A stretch of DNA of 64,000 nt from Clostridia bacterium (GCA_017468085.1 JAFUJR010000027.1:1-64000), one strand, 5' to 3'; positions 31,553 to 41,390 are shown, counted from the first letter of the stretch. Numbers and translations: made by a program. Notes: generated by a model not told the origin, from the letters alone.

Positions 31553-32113
31553 ATGTATTTAATCGTTGGTTTGGGGAATCCCGACAAAAAATACGAAAAA
31601 ACCTTCCATAATATGGGTTATATCGCCATAGGCGACGCCGCAGAGGCGTTGGGCGCAAGGTTCAAAAAAAAGGAATGCGAGGCGTCCGTTGCCGAAGCGT
31701 TCGTCGGGGGCGAAAAGGTGATTCTCGCCCGTCCTTTGACGTACATGAACAACTCGGGCAGAGCGGTGAAACAGCTTATGGCAAAATACAAAATCGACGA
31801 GGCTAACCTGCTTGTGATCTACGACGATTACGATTTACCCAAGGGCAAAGTCCGTATCCGCGCAAGCGGCAGCGCGGGCACGCACAACGGTATGCGCAGT
31901 ATCATAGGCGAAACGGGCTTGAAGAATTTTGCCCGTATCCGTATCGGTATTCGCGACGAGGCGGTGGATATTCCCATCATCAATTACGTCCTTGCCGAAG
32001 TGCGCAAAGAGGACTATCCTTTGTTTGCGGAAGCCTGCAAAAAAGCGGGCGAAGCGGCGGCGGAATTTGCCAAAGGGTTGGATATCGAAAAGGTAATGTG
32101 CAAATATAATTAA
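31553..32113 (+). CDS. pth: Peptidyl-tRNA hydrolase
   Basis: 186 residues. It releases peptides from prematurely dropped peptidyl-tRNA. Motifs: LIVGLGNPDKKYEKTFHNMG with the catalytic His19, RPLTYMNNSGRAV (Asn in the substrate cleft), VIYDDYDLPKGKVRIR (Asp about 93) and SAGTHNGMRSI. The last has Thr where GGHNGLKS is usual. TTTGAGGAAAG sits before the ATG. The order prs-pth-mfd is the familiar Firmicutes arrangement. Confidence 0.95.
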   Translation: MYLIVGLGNPDKKYEKTFHNMGYIAIGDAAEALGARFKKKECEASVAEAFVGGEKVILARPLTYMNNSGRAVKQLMAKYKIDEANLLVIYDDYDLPKGKVRIRASGSAGTHNGMRSIIGETGLKNFARIRIGIRDEAVDIPIINYVLAEVRKEDYPLFAEACKKAGEAAAEFAKGLDIEKVMCKYN

Positions 32114-32301
32114 AAACGGAGAATACACGGCGTAATACGGCGTCAAGCTTGCTTTTCCCTTGCTCGTGTACGCATTCGTACACTCCCGTCGGGTAAGCCG
32201 CGCTTTTCTTGTCTTGCTCGTGTCTTGCTCCATTTTACCTTTCTCGAACGGGCGGCGTAAAAATTTTTCCGTAATTCAACACTCAGCATTCAGTATAAAT
32301 T
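32114..32301. other. pth-mfd intergenic region
   Basis: 188 bp without a gene. A partly repeated CTTGCTCGTGT segment occurs twice and a GTGTACG/CGTACAC inverted pair lies at about 32167-32182. No clear promoter or ribosome binding site is visible just before mfd. Confidence 0.35.
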
Positions 32302-35300
32302 ATGAAACGCAACTTTCTCACTCTCAACGAAATAGGCGAAGAGTACGCGCAATACGCGGACGAGCTCCGCCGTGGTACGCCCACGGCGGTTTTTGGCGTT
32401 TCAGAACCCTTAAAATATTTACTCGCTGGGCTTACGCCTTATCCCGTCGTTTACGTTACGGCGGACGGTGTTTCCGCGCAGAAAGCGGCGGAGAATATCG
32501 CTTCGCTCACGGGCAAAAAGACGGCGGTGCTTGCGGCGAAGGACGAAGTCCTTCTTTACAGAAAAGCGCTTTCCAAGGATTCTCTTTTTAAACGCTTAAA
32601 CGGGGTGCACGCCCTGCAAAACGGTTGCGAGGTCATCACGGCGGAAATTGACGCGTTGTTACAGCTTTTTCCTAAAACCTTGCCCACGCTCACCTTAAAC
32701 GAGGGAGAGGATTTCGATTTTACGACCTTACCTGCCCGCTTAACGCAAATGGGCTACACACGCGTTTTCGAGGTGGAAACCAAAGGCGTATTTGCCCTTC
32801 GCGGCGATATTTTGGATATCTATCCCGTCAACGCCGACAACCCCGTTCGCGTCGATTTTTTCGGGGATACCGTCGAAAAAATCAAGCCTTACGACCTTAT
32901 CACGGGCGATAGATTGCAAAACGAGCAAACGCTTACCATTTTGTCGGCAACCGACGTTATCGTAGCGGAAAACGACCTGCCCGCCGTTCGCGATACGCTC
33001 GCAAATTCGGCAAGGAAATTTAAAACGTCCGAGGCGTACACCCGCGCGCAAGCCATCGCGGACGAGCTTTCGTCGGGCGAAACCGTCGAATCGTCCTTCG
33101 TCTTGCCCTTGCTTGAAAACAGTACGGATTTCTTTTCCGTTCTTCCCCAAAATACCGTCCTCGTCTTTGACGAGGGTAAAACGCTTTGGGATAAATTCAA
33201 CGCCCTTTACAAGGAGCACGAAGAACGTTTCCACCGCCTGCAAGAGGGGGGTGAGGCGTTTGATTTCAGTATCCGTCAATATACGGATAAGGACGCCTTT
33301 TTGGATAAACTTCACACCGTTCGCCGCGTGGCGATGCAGACGTTTACGGGCAATCCGTTCTTCTTCCAACCCTTAAAAATTTTCAATTTCACCTCCACGC
33401 CTACCGCAAGATATTTAAACGGCGTCGACGCTTTACTTACCGACGTAAGCAACTGGGTGCGGGGCGGTTATCGTGTGCTTTTGTATTGCGGCGACAATGC
33501 CCGTGCAAGCAAATTGGGCGAAATACTCGGCGAAAAATATATTTCCACCGTCAAATTGACGGACAAACTTGCCGATTTGAAAGGCATTTGTATTTTGGAT
33601 AGCAAGCTGGATAAAGGCATGGTTTTGCACGAGTGCAAGCTCGCCATCATCGCTACGGGCGATTTATATACGAAAGTACAGGAAACGCGCCGCCTTCGCC
33701 GTAAACGCGGAGATATGTTCTCTGCGCCCGAGGTGGGGGATTTCGTCGTGCACGAAACGCACGGCATCGGCAAAGCCGTCGGTATGAAAAAAATCGAAAC
33801 GACGGACGGTACTAAGGAATATCTCGCAATCGCGTATAAGGACGGAGATATGCTTTACGTCCCCGCGGAGAGCATGGACGCCCTTTCCAAATACGTGGGG
33901 GACAGCAATCCGCATTTAAGTAAAATCGGCGGCGCGGAGTTCGAGCGCGTAAAAGCGCGCGTTCGGGCTTCTTTAAAGCGCATGGCGTTCGATTTGAAAA
34001 AGCTGTACGCGGAGCGCGCTGAAAATCACGGCTACGCATTCCCCGAAAACCGCGTGTTTATGCAGGAATTTGAGGACGCGTTCCCTTACGAGCTCACCCT
34101 CGACCAAGCCAGCTCCGTGCAGGAAATCAAAGGGGATATGTGCTCGGATAAGGTAATGGACAGACTGCTCTGCGGCGACGTAGGGTTTGGCAAAACGGAG
34201 GTTGCTTTCCGCGCCGTATTTCTCTGTATTTTGGCGGGCAAGCAAGCGGCTTTGATGTGCCCGAGCACCGTACTCTGCTCCCAGCATTTCAACACGGCTT
34301 TGGCGCGGTTTTCCGATTTCGGCGCAACCGTCGCCTGTCTAAACCGCTTTAACACGCCCAAGGAACAAGAACGCATTTTGAAGGGCTTGCAGGAGGGGAC
34401 GATAGACTTCGTCGTCGGCACGCACCGCTTACTTTCCGAGGACGTGCATTTTAAAGACCTTGGGCTTCTCGTTTTGGACGAGGAACAGCGATTCGGCGTA
34501 GAGCATAAAGAAAAAATTAAGAATTTGCGCAAGAATATCGATTGCCTCACCATGACGGCAACGCCCATTCCGCGCACCTTGCATATGTCCCTTTCGGGGA
34601 TTCGCGATATATCCACGATTCAAACCCCCCCGTCCGAACGTCTTCCCGTCCAAACCTACGTCGTGGAAGAAACGGAAACGCTTATCCGCGACGCGTGCAT
34701 ACGCGAGCTTTCGCGCGGCGGTCAAGTCTTTTTGCTCTATAATAGAGTGGAAAGTATTTTTTCGTTCGCGGCGCGCGTCAAGCAAATTTTGCCCGAAGCG
34801 CGTATTTCCATCGCGCACGGCAGAATGGACAAAACGACGCTTGAAAACGCCGTGCTCAACTTCTACGGCGGCAAGTCGGATATCCTCATCACCACCACGA
34901 TTATCGAAAACGGCATCGATCTGCCCAACGCCAACACCATCATCGTCATCGACAGCGACAAGCTCGGCATTTCCCAACTCTATCAGCTCAAAGGCAGGGT
35001 AGGGCGAGGCGCGCGGCTTGCGCACGCATATTTCACGTACAAGGCAGAGCGCGTTATGTCGGACAACGCGGCGGCTCGTTTACGCGCGATTATGGAATTT
35101 ACCGAGCTCGGCTCGGGCTATAAGCTCGCCATGCGCGACTTGGAAATCCGCGGCGCGGGCAACGTCCTCGGCGCGGAACAGCACGGGCATATGGACAAAG
35201 TGGGATACGAGTTGTACGCAAAACTCCTCAAAGAGGAGTTGACGGGCGAAAGTCAGACGGTGGCGGAACTGGATATTCGAGTCAACGCCTATATTCCCGA

Positions 35301-35709
35301 AGGGTATATCGAGTCGTCGGCAGGGCGTTTGGATTCGTACAAGCAGATTGCGGGCATTTCGACGGTTGCCGATTATAAACGGGTATACGCGTCCTTGCGC
35401 GATACTTACGGCGAACTGCCTCTCGCGGTGGAAAATCTGCTCGTGATCGCCGCGTTAAAGAGCTACGCAACGAAATTCAACGTCAAAAAAATCACCCTGA
35501 TCAAAGGGGTGGGCGGTTTGGAATTTTCCACGTTGGAAACGTTGGGGGACGAACGCTTGCAAGCTGCGATGGATAGGTATGCGAAAAACGTGCGCTTGAA
35601 TATGTCCTCTGCGCCCGTCGTAGAGTTCTTTGGTTTTAAAGATAACCGCATTTTAATGGCGGAAATGACGAAATTTTTAAAATTTGCAACAACTTTCGCA
35701 AGATTGTAA
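32302..35709 (+). CDS. mfd: Transcription-repair coupling factor
   Basis: 1135 residues, typical length. It removes stalled RNA polymerase from DNA lesions and recruits UvrA. The N-terminal UvrB-like region (about 1-330) includes FEVETKGVFALRGDILDIYP. The polymerase-interacting domain (about 470-540) has GDFVVHETHGIGKAVG. The RecG-like helicase follows: CGDVGFGKTEVAFRA (Walker A, about 623-636), VLDEEQRFGV (DEEQ box, about 726), TATPIPRTLHMSLSGIRDIS, and the QLYQLKGRVGRG segment of motif VI. The C-terminal TRCF domain includes IRVNAYIPEGYI. The start lacks an obvious ribosome binding site, but the N-terminus matches the family. Confidence 0.96.
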   Translation: MKRNFLTLNEIGEEYAQYADELRRGTPTAVFGVSEPLKYLLAGLTPYPVVYVTADGVSAQKAAENIASLTGKKTAVLAAKDEVLLYRKALSKDSLFKRLNGVHALQNGCEVITAEIDALLQLFPKTLPTLTLNEGEDFDFTTLPARLTQMGYTRVFEVETKGVFALRGDILDIYPVNADNPVRVDFFGDTVEKIKPYDLITGDRLQNEQTLTILSATDVIVAENDLPAVRDTLANSARKFKTSEAYTRAQAIADELSSGETVESSFVLPLLENSTDFFSVLPQNTVLVFDEGKTLWDKFNALYKEHEERFHRLQEGGEAFDFSIRQYTDKDAFLDKLHTVRRVAMQTFTGNPFFFQPLKIFNFTSTPTARYLNGVDALLTDVSNWVRGGYRVLLYCGDNARASKLGEILGEKYISTVKLTDKLADLKGICILDSKLDKGMVLHECKLAIIATGDLYTKVQETRRLRRKRGDMFSAPEVGDFVVHETHGIGKAVGMKKIETTDGTKEYLAIAYKDGDMLYVPAESMDALSKYVGDSNPHLSKIGGAEFERVKARVRASLKRMAFDLKKLYAERAENHGYAFPENRVFMQEFEDAFPYELTLDQASSVQEIKGDMCSDKVMDRLLCGDVGFGKTEVAFRAVFLCILAGKQAALMCPSTVLCSQHFNTALARFSDFGATVACLNRFNTPKEQERILKGLQEGTIDFVVGTHRLLSEDVHFKDLGLLVLDEEQRFGVEHKEKIKNLRKNIDCLTMTATPIPRTLHMSLSGIRDISTIQTPPSERLPVQTYVVEETETLIRDACIRELSRGGQVFLLYNRVESIFSFAARVKQILPEARISIAHGRMDKTTLENAVLNFYGGKSDILITTTIIENGIDLPNANTIIVIDSDKLGISQLYQLKGRVGRGARLAHAYFTYKAERVMSDNAAARLRAIMEFTELGSGYKLAMRDLEIRGAGNVLGAEQHGHMDKVGYELYAKLLKEELTGESQTVAELDIRVNAYIPEGYIESSAGRLDSYKQIAGISTVADYKRVYASLRDTYGELPLAVENLLVIAALKSYATKFNVKKITLIKGVGGLEFSTLETLGDERLQAAMDRYAKNVRLNMSSAPVVEFFGFKDNRILMAEMTKFLKFATTFARL

Positions 35710-35719
35710 GCATAAACGT

Positions 35720-35748
35720 TTGCATTTTTGAAAAAAATGCGGTATAAT
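35720..35748 (+). promoter_or_regulatory. Promoter of the lipoprotein gene after mfd
   Basis: TTGCAT (35720-35725), 17-bp spacer, TATAAT (35743-35748). Confidence 0.7.
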
Positions 35749-35837
35749 GATTGTTGACGAAAATATTTCAAAGGACGTATTACGCCCTTTTGAGCGTTTT
35801 AAAGTAAAAAAGCAGGATAAAAAATTCGGAGCATTTT

Positions 35838-37958
35838 ATGAACAAGAAGAACATTTTAAAAAAGACGGCGGCGTTTGTTTTAGGCTTGGCGCTCACCGCC
35901 TCGGCAGCAGGTTGTAGCTTTGTCCTCACCGACAACCAAAAGGATATGGCGCAGACGGTTGCAAAAGTAGACATCACGAAGAATATGTCAAAAGAAGAAG
36001 CGGAAAGTATCAGCGGTATTCTTCAAGAGATACCCTCTGAAATTTCCAAGCGTGATTTGATTGCAACCTTCCTCAACTACGGTTATAGTCAGGTGCAAAC
36101 TTACGGCTATGCAGAGGTATTCAAGTCGATTCTGAATTCTTTGGTGCAAAGAGAAATTATGGTACAGTACACCGTAGTACACTACTTTAAGGAAGGCTTG
36201 ACGGAAAGCGAGGCGTATAAAAACGCTGCGTTGGCGGCATTGGATAAGAAAATTGCCGAAACGGAAAACGCCGAAGTAAAGAAGAACTTGCAGGACGAAA
36301 AAGCGCTTTTGGAAAAGCACCCCGAAGTTCTCACGTTGGAATACTTCCTCACCGAAAACGGCACGAATATGGAAGATTACAACTACACCGTTTATTCGCT
36401 TAGAAAATCCTTCAATGATTCCATAGATTCATTGGAAGCGGAATACATCAAGGCGGAGGAAGAGGAACACGACCACGCGGCGTCGCAAACCCTTCCCACC
36501 GGCGTAGATACGCAAAAGGAAAAGTACTATCCTACGGACGATAACGGCAACTTGGACTATAACGTTTACACGGGTCGCAACTTGATTGGCGACTGCCACA
36601 ACTATGAAGCGCCCGAAGGTTCCAGCTCTTCCAGTCGTCGTAAGGCATACAACGATTTCCTTTCTAATTTGCAAAGCTATAACCTTCTTCAAAGCAAGGG
36701 CGGCGAAGTGGAGGACACGAAGGAAGCAACCCTTTTGGATTACTACTACGTAGAGCTTTCTTCCTCGCTTGGTCAAGCGCTTATCAACAAGTATTTTGAA
36801 GAGTTGGAAGATTCCGTTCTTGCAAAATTGAACGGTACTTACGCAGAAAATGAATACGAAAAATTGATAGCTCAGCAAGAGCTCGATTACGCAAAGGATT
36901 CCAGTGCGTTCGCTACGAAAATCGACAGCGAATCCGCAACTTCCATCACCTTGTACGGCAGAGATAACTTCGGTTTCGTATACAACATCTTGTTGCCGTA
37001 TTCTGCAGAACAAAACGAAGTTTATTCGAACGCGGAAAGCAGCGGTTTGACGCAGAACGAGCTTTACAACGTTCGTAAGGCAATCTTGAAGGACGTAAAG
37101 GGTAAAGACCAACGCGCGGGTTGGATCAACGAACACGAAGACGAAAACTATGCAACCTACGACGAAACGGCGCAAAAGTGGAACTTCTTCACCGATATCA
37201 TCAGCGGTAAATCCGAATACGAAGAATTAGAGCACTATCTCGGCGTTGTGCCTTTCAACGGTACGGCAACCCTTAAGGATGAGAAGTACGAATACACCTA
37301 TAACCAAGTAAGCGTTGACGACGTCGTAAATCAATTTGAAGATTTGATTATCGAAAACCTCGGCGCGCAAGCAATTTCTGCTCGTAGCACGGTAGAAACA
37401 AGCTATGAATTAGCGAACGGAAACACCAAGTACGTTTCGGACGGCAAGGTGGATTACAGCAAATTCGTTTACCGCAAGGGTAAAGTAAACGTAACCGCAA
37501 CGCCCGACGATTACTTCAAGAAAGGCACCGACGTTTATAAGATGGTTTCTATCGCAAACGAATTGATGTTCGCGTACAGCACGGACACGGGTTGCTTGAA
37601 TACCTACATGGGTTATTCGGTATCTCCTTATAAGACCAACTTCGTTAAGGAATTCGAATATGCGGCGCAGCAAGCGGTTAAGGACGGCGTGGGCGCGTAC
37701 TACGTAGTTCCCACTGAGTTCGGTTGGCATATCATCATCACCACCTTCGTGTTTGAGGACGGCGAAGTGTACGGCGGTTACAACCATTTGGAAGCAGAAA
37801 CGGAAGGCACTTTCTCGTATATCTTCTACGAATATTTGAAACAGGACGCAGTAAGTTCGTACAGAAGCGACGTTGAAAGCATCATCTTCAACGATTACGA
37901 CAACGAGGATTGCGTAACCCGTTACGAGAGCAGATATAAAGATTTGCTTGAAATGTAA
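35838..37958 (+). CDS. Large lipoprotein, probable PrsA/SurA-like foldase
   Basis: 706 residues. The lipobox TASAAGC gives a lipid-modified Cys26. The N-terminal helical region (about 40-200, with IMVQYTVVHYFKEGLTESEA and ALEKHPEVL-type helices) resembles SurA/trigger-factor-like chaperone parts. Near residues 625-640 the stretch VVPTEFGWHIIITTF looks like the last strand of a parvulin domain (usually ET-x-F-G-[YW]-H-[IV]-I). Many Clostridia have a SurA/PrsA-type lipoprotein directly after mfd, which supports the call. A His-rich acidic segment (EEEEHDHAAS) and a Ser-rich linker break the helical region. It is about twice the normal size, and a parvulin core cannot be traced with confidence, so catalytic activity is doubtful. 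Confidence 0.55.
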   Translation: MNKKNILKKTAAFVLGLALTASAAGCSFVLTDNQKDMAQTVAKVDITKNMSKEEAESISGILQEIPSEISKRDLIATFLNYGYSQVQTYGYAEVFKSILNSLVQREIMVQYTVVHYFKEGLTESEAYKNAALAALDKKIAETENAEVKKNLQDEKALLEKHPEVLTLEYFLTENGTNMEDYNYTVYSLRKSFNDSIDSLEAEYIKAEEEEHDHAASQTLPTGVDTQKEKYYPTDDNGNLDYNVYTGRNLIGDCHNYEAPEGSSSSSRRKAYNDFLSNLQSYNLLQSKGGEVEDTKEATLLDYYYVELSSSLGQALINKYFEELEDSVLAKLNGTYAENEYEKLIAQQELDYAKDSSAFATKIDSESATSITLYGRDNFGFVYNILLPYSAEQNEVYSNAESSGLTQNELYNVRKAILKDVKGKDQRAGWINEHEDENYATYDETAQKWNFFTDIISGKSEYEELEHYLGVVPFNGTATLKDEKYEYTYNQVSVDDVVNQFEDLIIENLGAQAISARSTVETSYELANGNTKYVSDGKVDYSKFVYRKGKVNVTATPDDYFKKGTDVYKMVSIANELMFAYSTDTGCLNTYMGYSVSPYKTNFVKEFEYAAQQAVKDGVGAYYVVPTEFGWHIIITTFVFEDGEVYGGYNHLEAETEGTFSYIFYEYLKQDAVSSYRSDVESIIFNDYDNEDCVTRYESRYKDLLEM

Positions 37959-37978
37959 TCGAATAAAATGCAACGAAC

Positions 37979-38007
37979 AAACGCCCGTCATGCGACGGGC
38001 GTTTTTC
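37979..38007 (+). terminator. Terminator of the foldase-like gene
   Basis: AACGCCCGTC pairs with GACGGGCGTT around ATGC, followed by Ts. Confidence 0.87.
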
Positions 38008-38070
38008 TTATGGATAGCTGTGGGTTTTGTGCTTCAAAATTCTCTGCGCGCGTATATTATAATGTAAAAG

Positions 38071-38096
38071 AAAAACGGCTTTAAAAAAGCCGTTTT
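38071..38096 (-). terminator. Terminator of the PH-like membrane gene
   Basis: AAAACGGCTTT pairs with AAAGCCGTTTT; on the minus strand it is followed by TTTTC. It sits 20 bp after the stop. Confidence 0.8.
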
Positions 38097-38114
38097 GTAT
38101 TTTGAAAAGAACGA

Positions 38115-38591
38115 TCAGTCCTCCGTTTTTGAGGAAGTGAACGAATAATCGATGCTCGGTTTTACCGTGCGCAGGGCCTGCACAAATTCTTCTTGCCAAT
38201 CCGCGCAGAGGGGAAGGACGGAAAATTCTTCGCCAACGAATACGGTCAGCTTTTTCTTGTCTGTATCGTAAACTACCTTTGTGATATCTTTAATCGGATA
38301 GGTACTTTTGATAAAACCAAACTGCATAATGTAATCTTTGTCGGTTACGGCGTATTGCGATTTGGCGAGGATACTTATCGCCAGCGCAAAACAAAACAGA
38401 CTTGCAAGAATAAGCAAGGGGTGGGTGATAAAATCCGTTACTTCGTTAAAGCCGCTTTTCGCAAAACGATATACGCTCAAGGCGGCGCCGCCCACGGACA
38501 GAGCAAGTACGACGATGGCGATGGCAAGCATACCTTTCGTCAGCTTATATTTAAAAATTTTAGCCCCGCTTGGGGTAGTTTTCTTTTCCAT
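38115..38591 (-). CDS. Small membrane protein with PH-like C-terminal domain
   Basis: 158 residues from the ATG at 38591. Two membrane helices (about 21-43, MLAIAIVVLALSVGGAALSV, and about 58-78, LLILASLFCFALAISIL) are followed by about 75 cytoplasmic residues of bacterial-PH-like beta pattern (YAVTDKDYIMQFG, then YPIKDITKVVYD). Function unknown; related proteins are often annotated as PH-domain membrane proteins. The ATG is exactly at the predicted +1 of a good promoter, so it may be translated from a leaderless mRNA. A longer frame upstream would overlap the promoter and was rejected. A similar two-part layout occurs in the protein at 55464. Confidence 0.7.
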   Translation of the reverse strand: MEKKTTPSGAKIFKYKLTKGMLAIAIVVLALSVGGAALSVYRFAKSGFNEVTDFITHPLLILASLFCFALAISILAKSQYAVTDKDYIMQFGFIKSTYPIKDITKVVYDTDKKKLTVFVGEEFSVLPLCADWQEEFVQALRTVKPSIDYSFTSSKTED

Positions 38592-38597
38592 GTTTTT

Positions 38598-38626
38598 ATT
38601 ATAACACGCAAAAGGAAAAAAGGCAA
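38598..38626 (-). promoter_or_regulatory. Promoter of the PH-like gene, leaderless geometry
   Basis: On the minus strand, TTGCCT (38626-38621), 17-bp spacer, TATAAT (38603-38598). The predicted +1 is 38591, the A of the ATG. Confidence 0.7.
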
Positions 38627-38699
38627 CCGATATTATGCGCAAACGCTGTCGCAAAAAGGAAAATTTTTGTATTTTTTCGGGGATAGGGCGATTATGTAC

Positions 38700-38728
38700 T
38701 TGCCAAAAAAAGACGGAAGGAGTATAAT
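38700..38728 (+). promoter_or_regulatory. Promoter of the second MATE gene
   Basis: TTGCCA (38700-38705), 17-bp spacer, TATAAT (38723-38728). The predicted +1 is about 38735, only 3 nt before the ATG. Confidence 0.7.
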
Positions 38729-38737
38729 TATACTATT

Positions 38738-40231
38738 ATGAACGAACAGACAGTAAACAACGCGGCGGAAGAAACCGCCGTCATAGAACGCGAGCGTAAA
38801 CAATTCGTCAAAATGACGCAAACGCCTATACCTCGCTTAATTATCGGCTTGGGGATCCCGACGATGCTCAGCATGATGGTTACTTCCCTTTACAACCTTG
38901 CGGATACGGCGTTCGTGTCCAGCCTTGGCGATCCCGCAACGGCGGCGATCAGCAACCTGCTTGCGCTGATGTCTATTATCCAAGCGATAGGTTTTACTTA
39001 CGGTATGGGAAGCGGCAGTATCGTTTCCTCCTTGCTCGGTAAGCGTGATAGGGAAGGAGCGGACAGAACGGCAAGCTCCGCGCTTTTCATCGCGGCGTCA
39101 AGCGGTTTATTGATAACGACGGTTGGCTTGATATTTATAGAGCCGATCATGAAGCTGTTTGGGGCAAGCAGTGCCGAAACGTTAAAATACGCCAAGGATT
39201 ACGCGCTGTATATTTTAATCGCCGCGCCCTTTATGTGTATGTCGTACGTGCTCAACAACGTTTTGCGCGCGGAGGGGAAGGCGGTCTTTTCTATGGTTGG
39301 GCTTATCGTCGGCGCGATCATCAACGTCGGTTTAGACCCCGTTCTCATTTTCGGTTTTCATATGGAAGTCGCAGGCGCTGGCTTAGCTACCTGTATCAGC
39401 CAAATTATCAGTTTTGGCGTCTTGCTGTTTGTATTTTTAAGCAAAAAGACAGTCGTCCGCTTGCGTTTCAAGGCGATTGATAGAAAATTTATTACCTATT
39501 GGAAGATCATCAGCACGGGTTTCCCGTCCTTCTGCCGACAAATCCTTGCGAGTATCTGTACGACTCTTTTGAATAACGTAGCCAAGCAATACGGGGGTGA
39601 TGCCGCGCAAGCCGCGCTTGGCGTCGTCAACAAAATGTTTATGCTCGCCTTTTCCATTTCGTTAGGGATAGGGCAGGGTTATCAGCCTGTTTTGGGCTAT
39701 AATCACAGTGCAAAACGATATGACCGTGTACGCTCGGGATATTTGTTCACGCTTGCATTTTCCACGGCGTTGATGATCGTTTTTGCGGCTGCTTGCGCCA
39801 TATTTGCGCCGCTCATTATGCGCGCGTTCAGTTTATCGGATAAGGCGCGTGAAATCGGTACGATGACCTTGCGCTTGCAGTGTATTTCTATGCCGTTGTT
39901 GCCGCTTAACTTTATGGCAGGCTTGTCCTATCAGGTCGTGGGCAACAAGGCGCTTGCTTCTCTTTTGTCTATATCCCGTCAGGGTTTGTTCTATATTCCT
40001 GCCGTGCTTATTTTGCCTGCAATTTGGCAGATATTCGGGGTGGAAAGCAGTCAAATGTTTTCGGATATTTTCGCCTTTTTCTTTGCGATTCCGTTCACGG
40101 TAATTTTCTTCAAAGACTTGCGTAAAAAGCAAGAGCAAATTGAAACGAAAAACGAAAAAGGTGAGGGGCAGGTATGCGATGAAACGGATATCGGTTTCAA
40201 AATGGAACAAGATTTTAATTGCGATATGTAA
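38738..40231 (+). CDS. MATE family exporter (second copy)
   Basis: 497 residues with about twelve helices. It has the MATE start PIPRLIIGLGIPTMLSMM and SLYNLADTAFVSSLG, with the second repeat beginning WKIISTGFPSFCRQILAS near 255. The internal YGMGSGSIVSSLLGKRD motif is usual for this family. Likely an H+- or Na+-coupled exporter of cationic compounds; substrate unknown. It has a long hydrophilic C-terminal tail (about 470-497) that contains a copy of a short DNA motif found elsewhere in the window. A 3-nt predicted 5' leader means there is no normal Shine-Dalgarno. It ends at a bidirectional terminator shared with the regulator gene. Confidence 0.9.
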   Translation: MNEQTVNNAAEETAVIERERKQFVKMTQTPIPRLIIGLGIPTMLSMMVTSLYNLADTAFVSSLGDPATAAISNLLALMSIIQAIGFTYGMGSGSIVSSLLGKRDREGADRTASSALFIAASSGLLITTVGLIFIEPIMKLFGASSAETLKYAKDYALYILIAAPFMCMSYVLNNVLRAEGKAVFSMVGLIVGAIINVGLDPVLIFGFHMEVAGAGLATCISQIISFGVLLFVFLSKKTVVRLRFKAIDRKFITYWKIISTGFPSFCRQILASICTTLLNNVAKQYGGDAAQAALGVVNKMFMLAFSISLGIGQGYQPVLGYNHSAKRYDRVRSGYLFTLAFSTALMIVFAAACAIFAPLIMRAFSLSDKAREIGTMTLRLQCISMPLLPLNFMAGLSYQVVGNKALASLLSISRQGLFYIPAVLILPAIWQIFGVESSQMFSDIFAFFFAIPFTVIFFKDLRKKQEQIETKNEKGEGQVCDETDIGFKMEQDFNCDM

Positions 40232-40246
40232 CAAAAAAACTTACAA

Positions 40247-40290
40247 AAAAAACCGTCCGAGGACAGTTTGTCTTGCGGACGGTTTTTTAT
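40247..40290. terminator. Bidirectional terminator, MATE and regulator genes
   Basis: AAAAAACCGTCCG pairs with CGGACGGTTTTTT, with an inner AGGACA/TGTCTT helix. It lies between convergent genes. Confidence 0.85.
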
Positions 40291-40301
40291 GCAATAGCGG
40301 T

Positions 40302-41390
40302 TTATGAAAAGCGCTTCTTGGAAAAATCGATAATCGTTGCGGGCAGGCGCACGTTCTCCGTCCGCAAATCGCCGAAAATTTGGTTGTACAACGCCGCCGC
40401 GGATTTGTATCCGATTTGGTAGGCGTCTTGCGAAATGACGTAGGGGCGGAAAAGCATAAGCTCCGTCGTAGAGAAGTCGTTGTCGAATACCATCAGTTTT
40501 ACGTCCTTGGAGATAGAGAGTTTTAAACTATTCACCGCCGCAATCACGGCGTCCGTCGTGGGACGCAAGCCCGTCGTGATAATCACGTCCGTTTGAGGAT
40601 GTGCTTTTAAGTAAGCGGTCAACTCTTTTTTTACCTCGGTGGGGTTGAAGGTATTCATAATCAAAACGTCGCCGTTTTCACGGGAATTATAGTATTTATC
40701 CAAGCCGTCGTAATATCCGTTCAAGCGTTCCTCAACGGACGTTGCTAAGGAAATTTGGGGACTAATATATAAGATATGCTTATGTTTCTTTGTCTTTAAA
40801 AAGCGCACGGCGTTCAACATTGCGGCGTAGTGGTCGGTGGAAATAAAGGAAGAATTGACGTTTTTAAAATATCTATCGATAATGCTAACGGGGTAACGGC
40901 TCGCGGACAGCTTCAATAGATTTTCACTAACCGAATCGTTGTCGATAGGGAAGAGGATAATGCCCTTTGCGTCGGATAAATACGCGCTGCTTATATACCG
41001 TTCTTCTTTGGCGAAATTTCCTTTGGAAATTTTAATAGAAACGTCCATTGTATGCTTGTCGCAAAAATCGGTGATGCCGTTTAAAATATTTCGCGGAAAG
41101 GCAGTGCTTATTTCGGGTACGACGAAGTAGATTTTTTTAATGTGCAGGTGCGCGTCGTCTACACGCTTATTTCTATTCCCCGTCGTAAAATGTCCCTTGC
41201 CGTGTATTTTTAAAACAAGTCCCTGCGCTATAAGGTTGTCATAAGCCATACGAATAGAACGTCGGCTTGCCTTGAATTTGATGGCGAGCATACGCTCGCT
41301 TGGAAGTTTATAGTTGGGCGTGTAGTCCGCCTGCTCGATAATTTCCGTTAAAAACTGTAAAATTTGTTTGTAAGGCCGTACGGTATCCAT
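40302..41390 (-). CDS. GntR-type HTH, LacI-type sensor: sugar-responsive repressor
   Basis: 362 residues from the ATG at 41390; a longer frame would overlap its promoter. Residues about 1-70 form a GntR winged helix (YKLPSERMLAIKFKASRRSI, then AYDNLIAQGLVLKIHGKGHF). Residues about 85-355 are a LacI/periplasmic-binding-protein sensor (KIYFVVPEIS, KGIILFPIDNDS, YPVSIIDRYF, DVIITTGLRPTTDAVIAA, VKLMVFDN). This is the AraR-like architecture, in which a sugar releases the repressor from DNA. It is divergent from the glycan-utilisation operon beginning at 41607, which is its probable target, and the shared intergenic region carries operator-like sequences. Confidence 0.9.
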   Translation of the reverse strand: MDTVRPYKQILQFLTEIIEQADYTPNYKLPSERMLAIKFKASRRSIRMAYDNLIAQGLVLKIHGKGHFTTGNRNKRVDDAHLHIKKIYFVVPEISTAFPRNILNGITDFCDKHTMDVSIKISKGNFAKEERYISSAYLSDAKGIILFPIDNDSVSENLLKLSASRYPVSIIDRYFKNVNSSFISTDHYAAMLNAVRFLKTKKHKHILYISPQISLATSVEERLNGYYDGLDKYYNSRENGDVLIMNTFNPTEVKKELTAYLKAHPQTDVIITTGLRPTTDAVIAAVNSLKLSISKDVKLMVFDNDFSTTELMLFRPYVISQDAYQIGYKSAAALYNQIFGDLRTENVRLPATIIDFSKKRFS

